Source: Orthonyx spaldingii
Taxonomy: Eukaryota; Chordata; Aves; Passeriformes; Orthonychidae
Assembly (NCBI GenBank): GCA_013397795.1
Contig: VZTJ01003568.1
Location: forward strand, 1 to 64,000
Reading direction: 5' to 3'
DNA length: 64,000 nucleotides
Numbering within the stretch: position 1 is the stretch's first letter; every line of letters starts with the position of its first letter. Positions 59,901-64,000 of this stretch are shown here, one piece after another. Below the pieces are notes generated by a model that ran no database searches, had not been told where the DNA came from, and saw nothing but the letters and a program-made list of their open reading frames with translations. The translations under genes were made by a program, and so were the position numbers.

Positions 59901-61205
59901 AGTTTGGTCAAGTAAAGAAGGTTCTCATATTTGATGTAGGTATTTTTACATGTTGTGTTGGCAGAACTGATGTAATGTGCAAAGGTGCAAAACATTTAGG
60001 CTGCTTTAAATATGAGTGGAGTGTTTATTTGGGTGTGTTTACTTAATGGAAACTTGACTTAATCTTCCAGTACTTTAAAACTTTTGGAACTTTAAGCACA
60101 TGTCTACTTCAGCCTATGTGAAGGCAAACTAACTCTTTGCAAGAGCTTGGATGCATGTCACAAGTTTGAAAGTGTATGGATGCATTATTTCTAGCTAAGC
60201 TAGTGAAATATTTTTTGTTTTCTGTGTTCAAAGATTGTGTTCTGTGTACCAATAGAACAGCATATGGAAACTTGAAAACTGAACTTTTCAAACACGATGA
60301 TGTGTGATCAGAATGGAGCTATATCCTGATTGATTTTGTAACACAATCTAAAGGGTATTGGAATAAATACTTTAGTTAGAGTATTATTAAATGCAAGTTG
60401 CCTGTCCTTACAGAGGCACCCTGATGGTGTCGCTTCTGTGTCATTTAAAGAAGCAACAGAAGCTGATCTGTGCAAGCTGACTCTAAATGGAAGGTGGTTT
60501 GGTGGCCGTCAGCTCAGTGCTGAAACATGGGATGGTGTAACGGATTATCAGGTAACCTTTCATGGTTCTGTTTTATCAAATATGTCTTCCAAACAGTAAG
60601 TCTGCTTGAATTCTTGGCATTCCTGTCCCCATACCCTTCCCCTGCCCATCCCTGCATTATCGTGCTTCTTTTCAAAAGCTGTAGAATGCCTCCAAAAATC
60701 ATTCTCAATTATTCAAATCAGCAAAAAAATTAGAGGACCTTTGTGAGTATTGAAAGTGTCAACGTAGAGGATTAGTCACACTGGATGTGCAGATCATTAG
60801 TTCACAGTCAGCATTGAGATATTTCTGTAATACAAATCTTTTTGTTTAATTTTAACTGTGTAAATACTCATTTTGACAAGTATGACTCTGTAATGATGTG
60901 TATAAACACTTCTTTAACAGGTGGAAGAGACTGCAAGAGAACGGGAAGAAAGGCTTAAGGTGTGGGAGTCATTTTTAGGGGATCCTGATGCAAATGAGCG
61001 GCAAACTACATCTGATTTGGATTCTGCATCAAGTAGTGTTAAACTGCCTGAAGGGAAGCAGCCTCCAGATGCTAATGACACACCTAAGGAGGATACAAAT
61101 GATGAAGCTCATAAGAGGGAGAATAATGGTGAGGGTATTAATGAAGATGGAGCTCCATCCACAGACAGCAGCCTTGCAGGCAGTGATGGGGAAGCTGATA
61201 CATAA
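50759..61205 (+). CDS. HTATSF1: HIV-1 Tat-specific factor 1 (Tat-SF1, U2 snRNP-associated), whole coding span, 9 exons
   Basis: Nuclear RNA-binding protein linked to the U2 snRNP (binds SF3B1 through its UHM) and to transcription elongation; counterpart of yeast Cus2. Nine exons, all phase-matched, give 1,356 nt, 451 residues plus stop. Order: N-terminal FTYVDPADGAAYEWDLEKKA (residues about 34-53), a Ser/Thr/Lys-rich linker, RRM1 about 136-220, a lysine-rich segment KKKKKCKDYKKK, RRM2/UHM about 262-350 with the R-W-F motif at 338-340, then a 94-residue acidic tail. Human HTATSF1 is 755 residues, the difference being its long Glu/Asp/Ser-rich C-terminus. Start lies in a CpG island typical of a housekeeping gene. 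A 67-base assembly gap sits in intron 5 but does not touch a coding exon. Identity is very secure. Confidence 0.96.
50930..54519 (+). other. HTATSF1: HTATSF1 intron 1
   Basis: 3.6 kb, starting GC-rich then AT-rich. No exon, snoRNA with a terminal stem, or transposon recognised. Confidence 0.6.
54520..54724 (+). CDS. HTATSF1: HTATSF1 exon 2
   Basis: Acceptor tattttcttttcag, donor CCAG|GTGAGT, phase 0 to 1. Opens ITEDFLATYHANYGF, conserved in Tat-SF1, then a low-complexity Ser/Thr/Lys linker ending KSEKRKLEP. Confidence 0.95.
55043..55090 (+). CDS. HTATSF1: HTATSF1 exon 3: start of RRM1
   Basis: 48 nt, acceptor ctcttgtgtttag, donor ACAG|GTAAGT, phase 1 to 1. Reads WFHVEEDRNTNVYVT; NVYVTGLP across the junction is RNP2 of RRM1. 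Confidence 0.94.
56225..56379 (+). CDS. HTATSF1: HTATSF1 exon 4: RRM1
   Basis: Acceptor aatttattttgcag, donor GAAG|GTCAGT, phase 1 to 0. LPPDITKDEFVQIMSKCGII and KGDGLCCYLK (RNP1-like). Confidence 0.95.
57397..57560 (+). CDS. HTATSF1: HTATSF1 exon 5: end of RRM1 and lysine-rich linker
   Basis: Acceptor tatcttcaaatag, phase 0 to 2. ESVQLALRLLDEAEIRGYKL finishes RRM1; VEVAKFQLKGEYDASKKKKK follows. The end is fixed by protein conservation (SQQQ-K-QLDW), which puts the donor at CAGAA|GTTTGT, a weak site. Confidence 0.92.
57561..59213 (+). other. HTATSF1: HTATSF1 intron 5, containing an assembly gap
   Basis: Begins with a weak GTTTGT donor and would read through in frame to a TAG stop at 57610-57612 if retained. 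The assembly gap is at 58501-58567. Confidence 0.7.
58501..58567. other. Assembly gap (67 N)
   Basis: Run of undetermined bases inside HTATSF1 intron 5. It interrupts no exon that I can place. Confidence 0.99.
59214..59313 (+). CDS. HTATSF1: HTATSF1 exon 6: UHM start
   Basis: Acceptor cttcatttcattag, donor TGAG|GTAGGA, phase 2 to 0. QLDWRPEKKDGATRMRHERI then IIIRNMFHPKDFE, the first strand of the UHM. Confidence 0.95.
59846..59935 (+). CDS. HTATSF1: HTATSF1 exon 7: UHM helix 1
   Basis: 90 nt, acceptor aattgctttgtag, donor TGAT|GTAGGT, phase 0 to 0. EDPLVLNEIREDLRTECEKF carries the acidic helix that in UHM domains contacts the ligand motif. Confidence 0.95.
60414..60551 (+). CDS. HTATSF1: HTATSF1 exon 8: UHM with R-W-F motif
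   Basis: 138 nt, acceptor cctgtccttacag, donor TCAG|GTAACC, phase 0 to 0. RHPDGVASVSFKEATEADL, then NGRWFGGRQLSAETWDG. Arg338-Trp339-Phe340 is the R-x-F loop by which UHMs grip the Trp of ligand motifs such as those in SF3B1. Confidence 0.95.
60921..61205 (+). CDS. HTATSF1: HTATSF1 exon 9: short acidic C-terminus and stop
   Basis: Acceptor cacttctttaacag, phase 0, TAA at 61203-61205. Starts VEETAREREERLKVWESFLG, conserved; the remaining tail has about 28 percent Asp+Glu over 94 residues and ends LAGSDGEADT. No further acidic frame follows the stop. Confidence 0.94.
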   Translation: MEETAREREERLKVWESFLGDPDANERQTTSDLDSASSSVKLPEGKQPPDANDTPKEDTNDEAHKRENNGEGINEDGAPSTDSSLAGSDGEADT

Positions 61206-61341
61206 CACCTTTAATGCTTTATGAAAGCATGATTTTTAGGGTGATGTTTGAATGTATCCCTTTCTTCAGGGTGACTGCAGACAATATTCATACAAGTATA
61301 GGCATATTAGAATGTCATCAGCTCTGTGCTTTAAATTTTTC

Positions 61342-61347
61342 ATTAAA
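61342..61347 (+). terminator. HTATSF1: Candidate variant polyadenylation signal ATTAAA (HTATSF1, short form)
   Basis: 137 nt after the stop codon; second most common polyadenylation hexamer. Confidence 0.3.
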
Positions 61348-63556
61348 AGCAGTATTTAATGAGGTTCTAAAAGTTTGTATTAATTGGCTGTTCAAGTAAA
61401 GTAACTCAAGTTGCCAAGAACGCAGTCAGACTCATCAGGCTTCTTTTGTTCTAGTACGCTTGTCAGTGTGTCATCATGTGAGTGTGAAATATGTTCCAAC
61501 CCTTGAGTTTATGTAACTACATGTAACTTAAGTAATGCAAAGCTTTTACAAGATCTGTGAATTGTACTGTTAACTTTCCTGTACCCCTTGGAACTCAGTA
61601 TTTCAGTAATTTGTGTCCTGATATGTTGGATCATTTTATGGAACGGGTGCTGCGATACGTATAGGGTGAATGTATTGGATGTGTTGCTATGTATTAGGTG
61701 GCAAATGACGAATAGTACCAGGTCACAAGCTTAAAGAAAGTGGCAGACTGCATTGCCATAGCAACCCTAAGGTAAACTGAGTGAAGATAGGTTATTAAAT
61801 CACAGCATTCAGCAAATTGTTTTTTTCTTCCCCCGTTTAGATCTTCTGTTGATGTTGAATAGAGGCTGGAATTATGTCGAGGAGACTAGAAATGCATGAA
61901 CACACATATTCTAGGCCATAATAAGATTGATCCTAAACTCTCATGGTCTGTATGCAGTAGGTATCAAAATAGGCTTTTGATTTTTGTGGTGGCTTTATTA
62001 GTTTTTGCTTTTGTATTAGAGTAAGGGTTTTTGTTTAACTTCGTTAGCATGATGAATGTGAATTCTCAACATTTTAGTTTAGCTCTGTGTGCTCTTCAGA
62101 GTGGGGAGAATCCTCCATGTTTCATAAAATTTGAATGCTTTTGGCAGCTCAAACTACAGTTTGTTGTGCAAAAGTTAGAATGCTTTAAAATATGCTTTCA
62201 AATAATGCTCTTATATGGAAAAAGCAAATTCTAGTCCTCTTCAAAATATTTCCAAAGGCAAGGACTTAGAGTATCTTCTAACTTTAGATATCTTAACAAG
62301 TGGCAGGCTTTCAAAAATAACTGGGGGGAGCTCTTTTGGGCATAGTCATCCTTAACCTAGAATTCCATTATTTTGATAAGTAAGGACGGAAGAACATGGA
62401 TTTAGGCACTAAACAATTAAAAAGTCATAGCATGCTGTTCATGTGGATGGTTACAGATTTGCAAGGAGGATTTTTTGAATTTTTTTAATTCATATTGGAT
62501 TGCAATACACTATAGATGCTAATTCCTTTATTTTCATCATGAGGCAATCAGAATACTCTGAAAATGTTATTTTCAAACCTTGTGCTCTGAGATTACTATA
62601 TAGACTTTTTCCTGAAGTCCATATGGTTCTCAAAGTTTATTTTGTTGGGGTGTTTTTTTTTAATACGTAGTCAATATGTGTGGGTGACTATGCCAACCAG
62701 AGCATCTAAGCTATCACCTGCCACTGTGGCTAGAAATTACAACTTTTTGTGACAAAAATAGCTGTCATGTTTGAATTCAGGGGTAAAAAGTCTGGGGGCT
62801 CGTAATATGCTGATATGACAAATTTCCCACTTTGAGCTGCATTGCAAAGAAGAGATGTAGCTCTTGCCAGCTTAAAAAAAGTCTGTTTTCTCATTTTTCC
62901 AAGTGTGTGGATTGTGTGCTTCAGCAAAGCAGGTGTTTGAAGAATTCAGGGAATCTGGAACACTGCCTGGTTAATAGCTGCACGTAGTGGCATATGCAGA
63001 TACCTTTCTGGTTTGTGTTGATTCTGCCTTAGTTATTTTTACTGGTAATAAGCACCACAGACCTTTGAGAGCTGGAAGTGTTTGCATATGAGGAGTGTAA
63101 TTTAGTGTGGTGAGTATGGCTTTCAGTGCTCCTTTTTCTTCCAGTTTCTAGACTCCCTCTTACTCTTGTTTTGTTTGCTTTTTTTTAAGGGAGCCCAGTT
63201 GTGTAACACACACAGTTAAATCACCTGTTTTACAGTGGAATTACAACTGGTATAGGGAAACGTGAACAAATATATAAAACTTGTAAAGTTTTATATGATG
63301 CCTTATCATGGTATCTGATATGGAAAACAAGGTTAGTGTTAGTGTTTGAAATAAGACTTTGAAAACTAAGGAATTGTTGTATGCGCAGTAAACCTTCCTC
63401 TCTCCAATTGATGTGCAAATTTGACCTGCTTGCTGCAGAAGTCCAATGTGATCTTAGTCCTTTCACCTTCTCCTTCAGACTTCACACTCAAGTAGAGCAC
63501 CAACAAACACAGACCAAATGCTTTACTGGGTTTCCTATTAACTAGGATTCTTAAAA

Positions 63557-63562
63557 AATAAA
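63557..63562 (+). terminator. HTATSF1: Candidate polyadenylation signal AATAAA (HTATSF1, long form)
   Basis: First canonical hexamer downstream of the HTATSF1 stop, implying a 3'UTR of about 2.4 kb if used. Confidence 0.4.
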
Positions 63563-64000
63563 AGCGCTTTTTCTAAGCAGATATGTTCTTTTCAAGTGCG
63601 GCATTATACTCAAACTCATATTTTCCTTTAGTCTACCTCCGTTTTCCCCAGTAAAATGTAAAACTATATTTTTGTAAACTATTCATTGAGTTATTGAGGC
63701 ATTTAGTCCAAGGAGAGGTTAATGCAGCTGTGACTCTTTTCAGCAGATTTTTTATTGAAAACAAATTCTTCAGATGTTTTCCTTTTTGAATTATTTATGA
63801 AGTTATTTTGAATTTATGAAACTTTTATAAATCAATTTGAACAGAGATCAAAATTTATCACAGAAGTTAAAATTGCTATTTTGAAGTATGATTATGAAAT
63901 TCTTATAGAGCAGTAATGTTTAACAAGAAATTTTAACAAATCTGAACAAACGGAGTTGCTTTCTAAACTTACTTTTTTTTCTTACTGATCAGCATCATAC

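Larger units (their letters stand above)
61206..64000 (+). other. HTATSF1: Probable HTATSF1 3'UTR and downstream flank
   Basis: AT-rich, no further coding exon or transposon recognised. An ATTAAA at 61342-61347 could end a short 3'UTR, and the first canonical AATAAA I find is at 63557-63562. Where the transcript ends cannot be decided here. Confidence 0.5.

Noticed and set aside
61750..61770. RFX/X-box-like attgccatagcaacc downstream of the HTATSF1 stop
   Set aside because: One half-site lacks the consensus G and it lies in probable 3'UTR; too short to support alone.

Overview
The window looks like a bird (sauropsid) chromosome. Genes are split into short GT-AG exons, there are CpG-rich promoters, and the recognisable interspersed repeats are CR1 LINE fragments with the ATTCTATG-type 3' end. 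Three protein-coding genes lie on the + strand in the order ADGRG4 (GPR112), BRS3, HTATSF1. As known for human Xq26.3, this is the same order, so gene content and linkage support each other. No prokaryotic features, CRISPR array, provirus or tRNA was recognised.

1-3.7 kb: CpG-rich stretch (about 750-1195) with a strong GC-rich near-palindrome and two closely spaced splice-donor-like sites, possibly a distal 5' exon of ADGRG4 or the promoter of an upstream neighbour. 3.7-31.1 kb: ADGRG4, an adhesion GPCR. I rebuilt it exon by exon with matching splice phases: signal peptide, pentraxin-like domain, short Ser/Thr/Pro stalk, SEA-like segment, GAIN domain, GPS with the His-Leu/Thr cleavage triad, seven membrane helices, cytoplasmic tail. 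The core model has 21 coding exons and 1,068 residues; two tentative extra exons would give 1,102. The giant mucin-like exon of mammalian ADGRG4 is not seen. 31.1-40.1 kb: intergenic, few features.

40.1-44.6 kb: BRS3, a three-exon bombesin-family receptor of 396 residues. Three of the four positions that separate GRPR from mammalian BRS3 in bombesin binding carry the GRPR residue. 44.7-50.3 kb: intergenic, with a good CTCF-like site near 49.7 kb. 50.3-61.2 kb: HTATSF1, starting in a CpG island with CCAAT, GC-box and ETS-like sites; nine exons, 451 residues, RRM1 plus a UHM-type RRM2, and a much shorter acidic tail than human. A 67-base run of N lies in its fifth intron. 61.2-64 kb: probable HTATSF1 3'UTR and flank.

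The most unusual unexplained structure is a 22-base-pair hairpin at 30615-30666 in intron 20 of ADGRG4. Its two non-Watson-Crick pairs are G-U only if the + strand is the transcript, as expected for a folded RNA. The three genes are not known to act in one pathway: ADGRG4 and BRS3 are cell-surface receptors and HTATSF1 is a nuclear splicing/transcription factor.
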